Shown here one piece after another: positions 50,273 through 61,100 of a DNA stretch of 64,000 nt. Both the position numbers and the translations under genes were made by a program. The notes beneath the pieces were generated by a model. That model ran no database searches and had not been told where the DNA came from. It saw nothing but the letters and a program-made list of their open reading frames with translations. How positions within the stretch are numbered: position 1 is the first letter of the stretch; each line of letters opens with the position of its first letter. This DNA is from Rudanella lutea DSM 19387 (lineage in GTDB: Bacteria; Bacteroidota; Bacteroidia; Cytophagales; Spirosomataceae): contig NZ_KB913013.1 in NCBI RefSeq assembly GCF_000383955.1, forward strand, positions 5,875,844 through 5,939,843, written 5' to 3'.

Positions 50273-53200
50273 TTACTTAGCTCCTTCTTTTGTCTTCTTT
50301 ATAACTATTGGCACACATTTAGGTGCTGGACAGACACAGGTAGCTAAAACCGTAATAACGAAATCTTGCTGGCAGACCAGTTCTGTGCTCGTGGTTAGGC
50401 GAACTGTATATACACCCACCCCCAGATTGTCAGCCAGTAACCCACCTATTGGCACGTTACCCTGAGCCAGCACTCGTTCAGTATCAAACGTTGTTCCTGG
50501 CGATATTTGATATAGGAGCCCCGCTCCTATCGATGCGGATGCCAAAGAAGCCAGTTTTATCTGCCCGTTCGAGAGCGGTACATTACCCTGGCAACTCGGG
50601 GCTACAGCCAGAGCTGTAACCGGTGGAAATGGAACAGCCTCAATGACTACAGGGCAACACGACCCATCGGTACACGCACCTTGGCTACCAACTACACTAA
50701 CCCGATACTCACCCGCCTGTGTCGCCGTGAAGCTGTTCAGTGGCCCGTCGTAAACGGGTTGGTTTTCTCCTAATCGAAACCACTTGTAGCGAGAGTATCC
50801 AGCCGGAGCAGTCAGCAGGATAGCAATCGGATTATTATCACATACTAGCATGGGAACTGAGGTACAGACCGTAGCCGTTTGCGACGGAATTTTGGCGGTG
50901 TTGTATACAACCCCATCGGCAGCTACTGACGCGGTATATACAAGTGACACAGTAGTACTGGCGGGCAGCGCTGGCAGTGTCCAGACGCCCCCGGCCGGGG
51001 TACTTATGAAACTACCCCGCGAGGAGGTAGCTGAACTTGGTACAAAAACTACTCCCTGCATCACATCGGTCACACTCACTGGTTCAGAAGCGCCCAGACC
51101 TACATTAGCTAGCACCACCGTGTATGTCAGCAGATCACCAAGCCGAGCGCGGCTAGTACTTACCTGCTTCACCAATACCAGTTGCGCAGGCTGTTCCACC
51201 GCTGTTACTGTCAGACTGGCTGAACCAACACAACCAGACTGTGTGGTGCAGGTAGCCGAGTACACCTGTGATGATCTATTTGGCATAACTGTCGCAGTAT
51301 TACCGTTCAGGTTGGCGGTGTTGTCTGACCAGCGGAGTGTGCCGCCCGTGCAGCCCTGAGCGGTTAGCGTTACAGTGCTACCGGTGGTGACCGTTCCCAA
51401 AGGAGTTTGCGTCAGCGTAAGGCTGGGTAGCGGGTTAACTGTTACAGTGCCTGTCGTGCTTATGCTGGTGCTAGTGCAGATAGCAGTGTAAGTAAAAATG
51501 GCCGTCGTTGTCAGACTGGCCGCCGTACTAATCGTTAGTACATTGCCGTTAACAGAGCCTCCTCCTGCAAATAACACCGATTGAGGGCAGCCAATAGCGG
51601 TCAGGCTAACGGTTTGCCCGGCGCAGACGGTGGCCGAACCAAGCGTCAAACTGGCGCAGAGCGGAGGAGCTGTGTACCCCACCGAGGCTGACCCACATCC
51701 GGGCAGCGTAACCAGCAGGTTGTGGGCCCCGGTGCCACTGCGAAGTCCAGTCAGGGTAAACGGTGCAGAGGCTTGCCCTGTTGTAATGGCTAAGGTAGCT
51801 GAGGTGGTTCCGTCTGTCAGGGTGGCTGTACCCGCTACAGCGCTGGTCAGACTAAGGGTACCCGACAGCGCGTACTGGTTTGTAGTCGTGTTACAAACGG
51901 GGGTGTTTACTGCTACGCTGACTGCACAAGGAGCGGCCGCGCCGGTCAAACACAGATTATCGAGCTTAACGTAGAAGCTGGAACCTACTCCGTTCCCACT
52001 TACCCCGCAAACGCGCACTTGAACAGTACCGGCCGGAGCAACACCTGACAAGCTATACGGGCCACCAAAGCTGTTGGTATTCTCCAGAATATGGGTAATG
52101 GAAAAAGAGGCCGGTGTGCCAAGTACCGCACTGTTGCTGTTAAGAAATGAGAGCGTGACCCGCTGCCCGTTGAGCTGATGCACACCTGCATAGAAAGTAA
52201 GTTGGTAAGTGTTTCCCGCCGTGGCTGATACTGACTGGCAAAGCGTTCCTCCATTGTCGCCCGAAAAAGCAAAGGCGTACCCATCAGGCGCGGCAAAACC
52301 CGCATTTGGGTTGTTATCGGCTGTACCGCCCGTCCAGCCGACAGGTGGACTCTGTAGTGTCTGACCGACCGGTAGCACGGGTAGTCCCTGCTCGAACGAT
52401 GGGTTCGTAAGCAGGTTTGTTCCAACACAGGGAGTTGCGGTGCAACTCGTCGGTGACAGATACGTCAGGCTCTGGGTACCGCAGTCCGTTGTCGAGAACG
52501 AAACTGATACTACATGCCGACGTCCACCGCTGACCAGCCCCGTCAGAGTGAAGGGTAAGGTTACTTGTCCGGCTGATACGGATAGTACCGTCGCTACGGC
52601 CGGGGTGTTGGCCCCGTCATCGATAATTGTTAATGAACCGCCGGGCGTAGCTGTGAAGGTAACCGTACCCGTTACAGCGTAACGGTTGGTAGTTGGGTTA
52701 CAGGAGCCAGGCTTAGCCGTGAAGCTCAAGGCGCATGGCACATAACCAGCATCATAGGAGAAATTATTCTGGCCCGCCTGCCCCAGTGTAAAGGCAATTA
52801 CCCCCGCCGCTGTTGGGTCAGAATCAATATAGTCAGCGCTGGTGCCGGTGCCCGCATTAGGCTGGCTACTAAGAGCCAACCCACTAGCTGATGTTGGGAA
52901 ACACAGACTATAACTACCGCCATAGGTGAGGTTGACGCCGTAGTTGTAGCCGTTGCCATCGGTTCCGGCTGCATTCGTAAAGTAATATTCACCCTGCGCG
53001 TTGGTCGTTACAGTACCTATAGTTGTGCTATTTGGGCCTTTAAGAGTTATTAGCACCCCACTAATTCCTGGCTCAGCCGCGTCCTGAACCCCATTATTAT
53101 TCAAATCAGACCATACGCGATTACCGATTTGAACAGGGGCAGCATCACACAACGCTTTGATCACTCCCAAGCCATTGGCTTTGCCATAGGTAATGCCTCC

Positions 53201-55000
53201 ATCACTGTTCGAATCATATAATTGGGCGCGTCTTACGCTGGCACCTGTTGTATTGTCGAACCAGCCAAAACCACCCGTAAAGACATCGAAGGGGTCCATG
53301 ATAGAAACAATCGTCTGATTAAGTCCAGGCACAGAAAATCCACTGCCCATACCCGTTTCTTCGTGGATGGTACTGTAATTTTCACCGAAAAAGAATTCAC
53401 CTGAAGGGCTGCTGTATCCATTGCTTGTTGGGGTGCCTGGTCCCTGCCCATTATTGCTACCCACGCTGGCCAAAGGTCCCAAAGTAGCGTTTTGTTCTAA
53501 CACCCAACCGGTCCCCGTATAATTAGCCCGCAGTAAATCCCCGCCAATGTATCCATTGTATAGGGTGGGATTACTACCTGCGTCAGTTGTATTACGCTGC
53601 TCATAGCCTAACTGATGGCCACTTCGGTCGCTAAAGGCTACTATCATATCACCATCATCAGCGAAGGTGATATCCGTAAGCATAGGCTGTGGGCGCCCTA
53701 CCCGGACGGCTCCGCTCGAAATAGTGCCTCCTATATTGAGCTGATTGAATTGTGTTACCCAGGTTTCCCAATTATCCCCCAAATTACTGTCGCCAGTATG
53801 TACTTGCCCTTTTGAATAATTTAGTCGAAAGCTTAGAACAGGGATTGAAGGAATTGCGGTAGCCCCTTCGTTCATTGCATAAATATGGGCGTACAGATCG
53901 CTCGCGCTGCCTCCGTTTTCGCCTGTACAAACCATACCAATAAAGACCTTACTATCCTGAACAGTGACAGCGAACGGACGGGCCACACCACGATTACAGG
54001 CTGGATCAGGCAAGTTAATTTGAGTCAGATTGGCTCCTGACAGCGACGTTGCCGCTGGATTGCCAATTTTTAAGGCTAATAACTTCCGGTTGAATAGATC
54101 GACAGCGTAAAGAACGGTTCCATCGGTGGAAAGGGCTAAACCACCCAACCCGACTGTTCCTACGGCACTAAAGGCAAGGGGATCTGTGCTGGAGGCCGTT
54201 CCACTTACCGGTAGAGTTCGCCCTGTCAGCCGGGAAGCTCCCAGATTCAGATTGAACGGAGCACTTTCCAGGTCTACATAGAGAGAGGGCGTAGGCGCTC
54301 CTGTTGTGTTAGTCACGTAGATTCCTCCCAGTCCGGCAGGCCCCAACCCAACATGTCGTTTAAGAAAAGCGGCCGTAAATAGCTTTTTTGTCTCACGCTG
54401 GTAGGCCGCCCCCCAAACGCTTCCAATATGTCTTGCATCGGCCAGGGGTGTTGCCACAACGGCGGTTCCCTGAGCTGTGTAAGGCACATTTACAAGCACA
54501 TGCTCATCAGCTACCGTACTGTTACTGGCTAAGGGATCGCCACTAACGAAACAAGGCACGATTAGAGGAGGGGACTGCTGACAATAATCGTTTGGATAGT
54601 TTAGGCCAAAATTAACAGCTGTCGATGGGGCTTTCACAAACTGAATAGACGTTGCGCTACCTCCTGCCGCTCTACCACGAGTGGTCTCGTAATCCCCCCC
54701 TGGTAAATTGCCAAATTCAATCCGATAGGTTTGTCCGGTTGTTAAGCCTGTCAGGCTATAGCTCCCTGTCAAGCTATTGCTGTAAACGGTTGCCACCTCG
54801 GTACCGGCGGAATTGTAAGCACGAATGCTCACTCCACCAATACCAGGTTCTCCATAGCTATAGGTACCCGATGCTGGCAGGCTTGTATACAGGCCATCTG
54901 CGTTGAAATCCCGAAACACCGTGCCGGAAATCGATTGTGCCTCTGCACCCATCGAAGCCACCACTACTAATAGGAAGGCGAGAAAAAATTTATGACACAT
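50273..55000 (-). CDS. giant secreted modular surface protein (SdrD-B-like and DUF11-like domains)
   Basis: 1575 residues from ATG 55000 (MCHKFFLAFLLVVVASMGAE, signal peptide); the frame extends to 55093 without a better start. Modules in order: SdrD-B-like SISGTVFRDFNADGLYTS, a propeller-like ~450-residue stretch (LALSTDGTVLYAVDLFNRKL), a second SdrD-B-like IGNRVWSDLNNNGVQDAAEP, a lectin/CBM-like module (GTNLLTNPSFEQGLPVLPVG), Ig-like repeats, and a DUF11-type QLVLVKQVSTSRARLGDLLT. The C-terminus has PAPKCVPIVIKKTK, shared with a neighbour. Probably cell-surface adhesion. Last gene of a minus-strand array. Confidence 0.8.
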   Translation of the reverse strand: MCHKFFLAFLLVVVASMGAEAQSISGTVFRDFNADGLYTSLPASGTYSYGEPGIGGVSIRAYNSAGTEVATVYSNSLTGSYSLTGLTTGQTYRIEFGNLPGGDYETTRGRAAGGSATSIQFVKAPSTAVNFGLNYPNDYCQQSPPLIVPCFVSGDPLASNSTVADEHVLVNVPYTAQGTAVVATPLADARHIGSVWGAAYQRETKKLFTAAFLKRHVGLGPAGLGGIYVTNTTGAPTPSLYVDLESAPFNLNLGASRLTGRTLPVSGTASSTDPLAFSAVGTVGLGGLALSTDGTVLYAVDLFNRKLLALKIGNPAATSLSGANLTQINLPDPACNRGVARPFAVTVQDSKVFIGMVCTGENGGSASDLYAHIYAMNEGATAIPSIPVLSFRLNYSKGQVHTGDSNLGDNWETWVTQFNQLNIGGTISSGAVRVGRPQPMLTDITFADDGDMIVAFSDRSGHQLGYEQRNTTDAGSNPTLYNGYIGGDLLRANYTGTGWVLEQNATLGPLASVGSNNGQGPGTPTSNGYSSPSGEFFFGENYSTIHEETGMGSGFSVPGLNQTIVSIMDPFDVFTGGFGWFDNTTGASVRRAQLYDSNSDGGITYGKANGLGVIKALCDAAPVQIGNRVWSDLNNNGVQDAAEPGISGVLITLKGPNSTTIGTVTTNAQGEYYFTNAAGTDGNGYNYGVNLTYGGSYSLCFPTSASGLALSSQPNAGTGTSADYIDSDPTAAGVIAFTLGQAGQNNFSYDAGYVPCALSFTAKPGSCNPTTNRYAVTGTVTFTATPGGSLTIIDDGANTPAVATVLSVSAGQVTLPFTLTGLVSGGRRHVVSVSFSTTDCGTQSLTYLSPTSCTATPCVGTNLLTNPSFEQGLPVLPVGQTLQSPPVGWTGGTADNNPNAGFAAPDGYAFAFSGDNGGTLCQSVSATAGNTYQLTFYAGVHQLNGQRVTLSFLNSNSAVLGTPASFSITHILENTNSFGGPYSLSGVAPAGTVQVRVCGVSGNGVGSSFYVKLDNLCLTGAAAPCAVSVAVNTPVCNTTTNQYALSGTLSLTSAVAGTATLTDGTTSATLAITTGQASAPFTLTGLRSGTGAHNLLVTLPGCGSASVGYTAPPLCASLTLGSATVCAGQTVSLTAIGCPQSVLFAGGGSVNGNVLTISTAASLTTTAIFTYTAICTSTSISTTGTVTVNPLPSLTLTQTPLGTVTTGSTVTLTAQGCTGGTLRWSDNTANLNGNTATVMPNRSSQVYSATCTTQSGCVGSASLTVTAVEQPAQLVLVKQVSTSRARLGDLLTYTVVLANVGLGASEPVSVTDVMQGVVFVPSSATSSRGSFISTPAGGVWTLPALPASTTVSLVYTASVAADGVVYNTAKIPSQTATVCTSVPMLVCDNNPIAILLTAPAGYSRYKWFRLGENQPVYDGPLNSFTATQAGEYRVSVVGSQGACTDGSCCPVVIEAVPFPPVTALAVAPSCQGNVPLSNGQIKLASLASASIGAGLLYQISPGTTFDTERVLAQGNVPIGGLLADNLGVGVYTVRLTTSTELVCQQDFVITVLATCVCPAPKCVPIVIKKTKEGAK

Positions 55001-55424
55001 GATGTAATACTGTTTTTTGGGATAAGTGGAGCGGCTTCCAGTTACGAAGTACCAATGCAAGCCGTTCCAACTCATCATGTTGCCAGTTATCATAGTTCCG
55101 GTTTCGTATCATGAGTTTTTTACGGTCCAGATGTGCCGCCTTCATCACTGGGCGAATGGTCTCTTCGGGCATCGTGGTTAACTGTAGTGTAAGCGAACGA
55201 AGATTTGCAATAGCTACAGTGTTTATGTTGAGCCGTTCGCCCAATACAATCAGTTCACTGGGTCTCCAGCTTTTGGGATCTTTACGCCGTTTATGAATAA
55301 CTGTAGCGGTCGTCTTAAGCAAGTCAATAGAAGTTTGTACACTCATTGGCCTATCGGCGCAAGCCCATAGAATAGCATTACGGCTTTTCAAATAAGCCTC
55401 TAAGAGAGTTAGTACTTTGTCCAT
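54990..55424 (-). CDS. unrecognised 144-residue helical protein
   Basis: Basic, helical, no signal peptide (MDKVLTLLEAYLKSRNAILW). Repeated Lys/Arg-Trp/Leu patterns (RKDPKSWRPSELIVLGERLN; NYDNWQHDELERLALVLRNW) suggest an internal duplication of a helix-pair with xxWxxxEL. Its stop overlaps the start of the giant surface-protein gene by 11 bases, so the two are coupled. It could be a regulator of that gene. Family unknown. Confidence 0.6.
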   Translation of the reverse strand: MDKVLTLLEAYLKSRNAILWACADRPMSVQTSIDLLKTTATVIHKRRKDPKSWRPSELIVLGERLNINTVAIANLRSLTLQLTTMPEETIRPVMKAAHLDRKKLMIRNRNYDNWQHDELERLALVLRNWKPLHLSQKTVLHHVS

Positions 55425-55463
55425 ATGTTGAAGAACCTGCTTTGGGCAAGTAGGTAAAATGGG

Positions 55464-56318
55464 TTAAGGCATAATGAGCAATTTGTTGCACAGGCCGGTC
55501 CGCCCGGGTGCATTGCCCAACGATTCCGTTAACAGGTAAGCTTGTCCCGTCAGTTGGCGGGGCACCCGGATCGAATAGTTGATTAATTTGTCGGCCGATT
55601 CTTCCAGTCGTCCAAACTCAACCCCCGTAGCTGATAACAGTCTCAATCGCAGCCGTGCGCCGTCGGGGTAGCCTTTCAGTGTGACCCGAAAGCTGTCGCC
55701 CGTAATGGGGTTGGGAAATACCGTCAGAGTCGCATCCGTAGCCGTTATTTCGGAAATGGATAGGTTCGCCAGTTGGATGGTGTCCAAGACGGGACGGAAC
55801 AGCTCAATGCCCCTGTGATCCTGAAGGGTATTGCTGAAATCACCACCTCCCATACCGACCTGCGCAGAGCGGGGATCGCGCCCGTTTGCATACAGCCGAA
55901 CACCTTCTATATAGCCCCCCGGAAGGCGGAACGCAAACAGCAAAAGAGGGACATCGGCTTGCACGTCGAGGATACGGCCAATGCTGTTAACCCCGTGAAA
56001 GTCGAGACCAGGGGCCGCAGCGGGAGCAAAAACCGACGAATAATCAGTCCAGCGACCCGATCCGCCAAAGACACTCAGCGATTGATCAGCCACCGACCGG
56101 GGCACGGCCACCGTAATCTGCGATGGCCCTAAGGCAAAGCCTGTCTGGCTGAAGTTGGCCGTTGCATAGACTTCATACTGATTCTGTTCGGCGTTATAGC
56201 TCAGGTGTACGCCCAACTGCCGACCTGTTGTAGCCACCATCGGGAAGCCCGTTGGCTGGGCTCGCGTATAAAGTGGAGTGGCCAGCAGCAGCCACATAGT
56301 AAATCGGAGTGTTTTCAT
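55464..56318 (-). CDS. exported protein with type IX-secretion sorting domain
   Basis: 284 residues. Signal peptide MKTLRFTMWLLLATPLYTRA. The core ~20-170 (YNAEQNQYEVYATANFSQTG, APAAAPGLDFHGVNSIGR) is paralogous to the protein at 57483-58055. The C-terminal ~80 residues (LTVFPNPITGDSFRVTLKGY, ending TGLCNKLLIMP) match the T9SS type A sorting pattern (PNP...), which directs outer-membrane export and surface attachment. Part of a cluster of exported genes on the minus strand, with a short gap to the next. Confidence 0.8.
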   Translation of the reverse strand: MKTLRFTMWLLLATPLYTRAQPTGFPMVATTGRQLGVHLSYNAEQNQYEVYATANFSQTGFALGPSQITVAVPRSVADQSLSVFGGSGRWTDYSSVFAPAAAPGLDFHGVNSIGRILDVQADVPLLLFAFRLPGGYIEGVRLYANGRDPRSAQVGMGGGDFSNTLQDHRGIELFRPVLDTIQLANLSISEITATDATLTVFPNPITGDSFRVTLKGYPDGARLRLRLLSATGVEFGRLEESADKLINYSIRVPRQLTGQAYLLTESLGNAPGRTGLCNKLLIMP

Positions 56319-56346
56319 ATAAATTCTTGAAAGGTAGCCGAAGCCC

Positions 56347-57456
56347 TTAGCGAGTCAAGCGGCTCACGGTGATCGGAACACATTTGGGAATGCAGTCGGC
56401 ACAGAGCCGCAGAGTGAGGACATCCGACTGAGCCACACAAACGCCTGTCGGAATAGTCAGCCGGGTGCCGGGTTGCAGTGTCAGAGGTTGATTATCGGTA
56501 TATACCAGACTATAGGCACGATAGATACCGGGAGTCAGGCCTATGGTCGTAAAGGTCGATTGCTGATTCACCTGCACCAGCAACCCAGTGCTGTCTTCAA
56601 GTAGGTAGCGGGTCTGAGTGTTGGTCGTCTGAGAACCACCTGAATTTCGTAAACTAATGACTGTTCCGATTGTGTAATCGCAGTCCGTAGAGGCCGGTAC
56701 ACAAACCCTCGTCGACAAAGCATCCGACCAGGCAAGACATGAGGCCGACACTGCACTAAGTGGTTGTCCAACGGTCAGGTTCATTACCGGCCCTTCGTAA
56801 CTTAGGGCCAGTACCATGTAGGTACGGGTCCCGGCCAGTCCACTAAATGTAGGGGTTGTGTTGATCTGACGAATAACGCCTATCGAATCGGCCAATATAT
56901 ATCGCACTATACCTGTGCCTGCACCACCTGTGCTGTTGAACGTTACAGTAGGTGTTGAGTAGTCGCAGACGGACAGACTGAGGGGACACCCGTAAGCGTT
57001 GACTACCGTACCCGTGGGCGTGTCAGGGCAGCGGTCGTTAGTGTCTATTACACCATCGCCGTCTGCATCACCCGTACTCACACACACCCGAATGGGCAGA
57101 TCATTGGACCAGTTGAAGCACGAAGCGGATACCGCGCTTAACGGTTGTCCGGCGGTTAGGTTCGTTGCCTGCCCCTCGTAGCTTAGGGCCAGTGCCGTAT
57201 AGCTCTGCGAGCCGGTCAGCTCTCCGAATGTGGGTGTACTGCTTACCTGACGTATCAACCCGGCTGCATCGACAAGAACGTAGCGAACGGTGCCACCGCC
57301 TGAACCGCCCGCGCTTGTCAGGGTAACCGTTGCGGTAGTGTAGTCGCAGGGAGCCGTGGTCTGTTGCGCCAGCGTGACGCTGTTCAGCAACCCCAACAGG
57401 GCCAGCAGCAACCCCAGCAGGGCATTCCGGTGCGTTTGGGTAAAATTAAGCGTCAT
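56347..57456 (-). CDS. exported three-repeat protein with a thrombospondin-3-type motif
   Basis: 369 residues. Signal peptide LLGLLLALLGLLNSVTLAQ. Three copies of a ~95-residue module: CDYTTATVTLTSAGGSGGG, CDYSTPTVTFNSTGGAGTG and CDYTIGTVISLRNSGGSQT, each with YVL/ILxDxxGLIRQ and, in the first two, LSAVSASCxxWS. Between copies 1 and 2 there is a calcium-binding type-3 repeat (DADGDGVIDTNDRCPDTPTG). Ends CIPKCVPITVSRLTR, like the giant neighbour's tail. Surface role inferred. Confidence 0.78.
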   Translation of the reverse strand: MTLNFTQTHRNALLGLLLALLGLLNSVTLAQQTTAPCDYTTATVTLTSAGGSGGGTVRYVLVDAAGLIRQVSSTPTFGELTGSQSYTALALSYEGQATNLTAGQPLSAVSASCFNWSNDLPIRVCVSTGDADGDGVIDTNDRCPDTPTGTVVNAYGCPLSLSVCDYSTPTVTFNSTGGAGTGIVRYILADSIGVIRQINTTPTFSGLAGTRTYMVLALSYEGPVMNLTVGQPLSAVSASCLAWSDALSTRVCVPASTDCDYTIGTVISLRNSGGSQTTNTQTRYLLEDSTGLLVQVNQQSTFTTIGLTPGIYRAYSLVYTDNQPLTLQPGTRLTIPTGVCVAQSDVLTLRLCADCIPKCVPITVSRLTR

Positions 57457-57482
57457 GTTTTTGTTGCTTGATGGGATGGACC

Positions 57483-58055
57483 TTACTTACTTAGTGAGGG
57501 TGCTACCAGTACACAGTCTGTGCAAAGAGTACCTGTGTTCACATAGTTGGCCCGATACACGCTTGTGGTATTGTTAGCGGCCGCTACATACACGACATTC
57601 GTAAAGTCGCCCGGCATGGTTGAAGGGTTCGACCCAGGGTCGGAGCCGTTCACAAACAGCCGCAGCCCCGCTACACAGGCGTTGCCCGGCAGTGTAAAGC
57701 TGAACAGGAGCAGTTCCTGATTAGCCACAAGCGTAGTAGAGCGGCCGGTCGAACCAATACCATGAAAATCAAGCCCTGGAGCGGCCGCCGGGGCATATAA
57801 TTGTGAGTTGTCGTCCCAGGCGCCGGCGTTGTGGCTGGTTACGTTGAACGCCCCATTCCCTACGGAAGCAGGTGTGACAACGCTTACTTGGGCACTGCCC
57901 CACAGAAATCCGGTCTGTGAAAAGTTGGGCCGGGCATACACTTCATAGCGGCTCTGGGCCAGATTGTAGCGTAGTGTCAGGTCAATTTGTCCACTCTGGG
58001 CATAAGTACTTATACCGGCCACCAGAAGGAATGTAAGGAGAAATAGACGTTTCAT
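57483..58055 (-). CDS. exported protein, paralogue of 55464-56318
   Basis: 190 residues from ATG 58055 (MKRLFLLTFLLVAGISTYAQ, signal peptide). The core YNLAQSRYEVYARPNFSQTG, QLYAPAAAPGLDFHGIGSTGR and LLFSFTLPG matches the other paralogue segment by segment. It lacks the PNP-type sorting tail; its end is NTGTLCTDCVLVAPSLSK. Placed between the giant ORF and the three-repeat protein, which suggests one locus building a surface structure. Confidence 0.75.
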   Translation of the reverse strand: MKRLFLLTFLLVAGISTYAQSGQIDLTLRYNLAQSRYEVYARPNFSQTGFLWGSAQVSVVTPASVGNGAFNVTSHNAGAWDDNSQLYAPAAAPGLDFHGIGSTGRSTTLVANQELLLFSFTLPGNACVAGLRLFVNGSDPGSNPSTMPGDFTNVVYVAAANNTTSVYRANYVNTGTLCTDCVLVAPSLSK

Positions 58056-58139
58056 TGTGATTGACTGTGTGTCATTGTTATTGATACAAGATGATGGCTG
58101 AACGAGCGAACTGTCTTTCACCCGTTCAGCCATTACCGA

Positions 58140-61100
58140 TTAGGGCAACTGCTCCACCAAAAAGTCGTAGTTGTAGAGTGGTCCAGTATTTAGTATGTAG
58201 GTAGCCACCACGTTGCTGAAAATCCAGGTTGGGTCGTTGACCGATCCCTGGTATTTCACTTTACCGTTGAGGTCCACATCGCCCCAGAAATAGCCAAAGG
58301 CGAAGTCATAGTTGTAGGTCGGACTGCTGTTGCCGGTCTGAGCGGTGATGACTTCATTCAGCACGGTGGTCAGGTCCGAAGCTGTACCGGCATACTTTAC
58401 CTTGCCATCAGCGTTGGCATCACCGGCCCACAGAGCCTGCCGCCCGCTGACGGTCACCATTTCGTTGCCGTTGTAGTTCACTGCGCCAGGCTGGTCGTAG
58501 ATCTGAGACGATGTCATAATTGAGAAGTCGACTACCGTACCTGAACTGCTCAATGGTAGGGCCATGGCCGTCATTACGCCGAGGTGATTGCGGTGCTTCA
58601 CTGACACGTAGTACTGACTACCCGTCAGGCCCGTGAACGTAAGCGGTGAGGTACCATCAGCAGGCAACACCACGTCACCATCGCGCTGAAGCAGACCGGA
58701 GCGGGTAGCCAATATTAGTGTTGGGTTGGCTGCACTACGCAGTTCGACCAGCACCCAATCAACAATCGCGTTGGTTCCTGTCACCGACAGCACAGCCGAC
58801 GTTGTGGTTTCGCTACCACCGCCACCGCTCTGACTAAATCGCGGGCTGACCGACGCTGAGTAGGGCGAGGTGGCGGGTAAATAGCCGCCCGCCCGCAGGT
58901 CGTCGCGCATGAGTGTACCGCTGCCCACGTTGAACAACGCCCCCTGTAAGAGCATCCGCACGTTCAGCCGGACAAGGCCACCCACGGGGGCCGGTTGCAC
59001 CAGCACCGATACCGTGGCCGGGCTGCACTTGCCAGCCGAGTTACAGGCAGCATAGGTGAAGCTAACCGGCCCCACGAAGCCCGGCGCGGGCGTGAACGTA
59101 TAGCTCCCCGTTGAACTCATCACAACCGTTCCGCTCTGCGGCTGCCCTGCGGTATAGGTCAGGAGCAGGTTTTGTGGGTCGTAACTGTTGGTGGCCACCG
59201 TGCCCATCGCTGGGGTGTTCACCGGCGTAATCAGCACACCATCGGTAGCTACCGGCGAGATGGTCGTGCCTGTGGGGAGTGTGGGCTGCACGTTCACCGT
59301 CAGCAGGGCCGTGCTGCACAGGGGCGAAGTTGCTTTGTCGCACACCTGATACGGCACACTGACTATGCCGGTGAAGCCAGCCGGTGGCGTGTAGGTCACA
59401 GTACCGTCGTTGTTGACCACCGCCGTGCCCTGGGCGGGCTGACTTAGCAGCGTGGGCCGGTTCAGTTGGCCGTTGGCTGTGCCGGGGTTGTCGGGGTCAC
59501 TCACGTTGGCCAGCAGGTTCACCGTCACTGGTACGGCCTGCGTGGTTTGCGTGTTGAGGTTGCTGGCCACGGGCGCGTTGTTGGCTAGGGCCGACTGGGG
59601 CGCGGGCACGACATTCACCGTCACGCAGGCACTGTTGCTGTGACCGGCCGTATTGCTCGCCGTATAGCAGAACGAGGTGGTGCCGGTAAAGCCCGTGGGG
59701 GGCGTATAGGTGTAGCTGCCATCGGGGTTGAGTGTGGCCATTCCCACCGTGGGCGGGGTTGTCAGTGAAGCAGTCAGGGGCAGTCCGAGCGGGTCGCGGT
59801 CGTTAGTCAGCACGTTGCCCGTCACCGGCGTACCGGGGTTAGTGTTGGCAATGTCGGGCATTGTTACGGGCGGCTGGGCTACTGTCAGTGTGACGGGTCG
59901 GCTGGTGCAGCCACCCGCGTTGCAGGCTGTTACCGTCAGGGTCGTTATACCATCGGGCAGCGTTACGGGGCAGCTAAACGTACCCGAACTACTTGCAGTG
60001 GTGGTGCAAAGCGTCACCGGGCCAGGCCCCGTCAGGGTAATCTGCGCGCCCGGATTTGCTGTGCCCGTTACTGGCTGCGTGGGCGGACCAGGGGCCACCG
60101 GTGGATCAACCACCAGCGAAGGCCGCACCGGAGCTGTCGTGCTGACGCAGCTCGTTACATTACAGGCCGTCACGATCACACTCGTCAGGCTCGGTGGCAG
60201 CGGACCAGGGCAGCTAAACGTGCCCGACTGGCTGGCTGTCGTTGTACACAGGGTTTGGCCCGTGGGGTCTGTGAGCGTCAGGGCTACACCCGGCGTGGCC
60301 GTACCCGTAATAGGGCCGGTAGGCGGCACAGGATCTACGATCACAACAGGCGGTCCAATCACCGTGCGGCTGGTGGGCTGCGTCACGCAACTCGCCGAAT
60401 TGCAAGCCGTTACAGTCAGGTTCGTTTCGCCGGGGGGTAAGGTGACCGGACAGCTAAACGTACCGCTGCTGCTGGCCGTGGTGGTGCAGAGCGTAACCGG
60501 ACCAGGTCCGGTGATGGTGATCTGTGCCCCCGGATTTGCCGTACCCGTAATGGGTTGCGTGGGTGGCCCAGGACTTACAGGCGGAGCAACTGTCAGGCTG
60601 GGCAAAGGCGTTACGGTCTGGCTGGTGCAGCCCGCCAGGTTGCAGGCCGTTACAATGATGTTGGTCAGGCTCGGAGGGAGCGTAACCGGACAACTGTAGC
60701 TGCCACTGCTGCTGGCCGTGGTGGTACAGAGAGTACGTCCGCTGGGGTCGGTAATCACAATCTGCGCGTCGGGCGTAGCCGTACCCGTCGTGGGGCCGGT
60801 AGGCGGCACCGGATCAACTATGAGCGTGGGGGGCGCGACGACACTGAAACTGCTGATGGCTGTACCGCAACCAACGGAGGTACAGGCAATGGCCGTAACC
60901 GTCTGTGAGCCGGGGGTAAACGTCAGACTCGTGCAGGTAAACGTACCGGTGTTGCTGGCCGTCACGACGCAGGGGCCACCGGTGGTGCCGGGTCCACCCG
61001 TCAGTGTGACGCTGGTGCCGGGTGTAGCCGTACCCGTAATGGGCGGGTTGGTGGTCGTCACAAACGTGTTGGGTGCCGGGCCGGTGATAGCTACACTCGG

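Noticed and set aside
59728-60699. 323-residue open frame on the plus strand
   Set aside because: It is antisense to the repetitive part of the giant surface protein, has repeated low-information sequence (Val/Gly/Pro-rich), and exists only because the sense repeats avoid stops in that frame.
59860-61060. Regular repeats that could suggest a CRISPR array
   Set aside because: The repeats are ~200 bases, lie in frame in a protein gene and have no unique spacers between short repeats; no cas genes are present.
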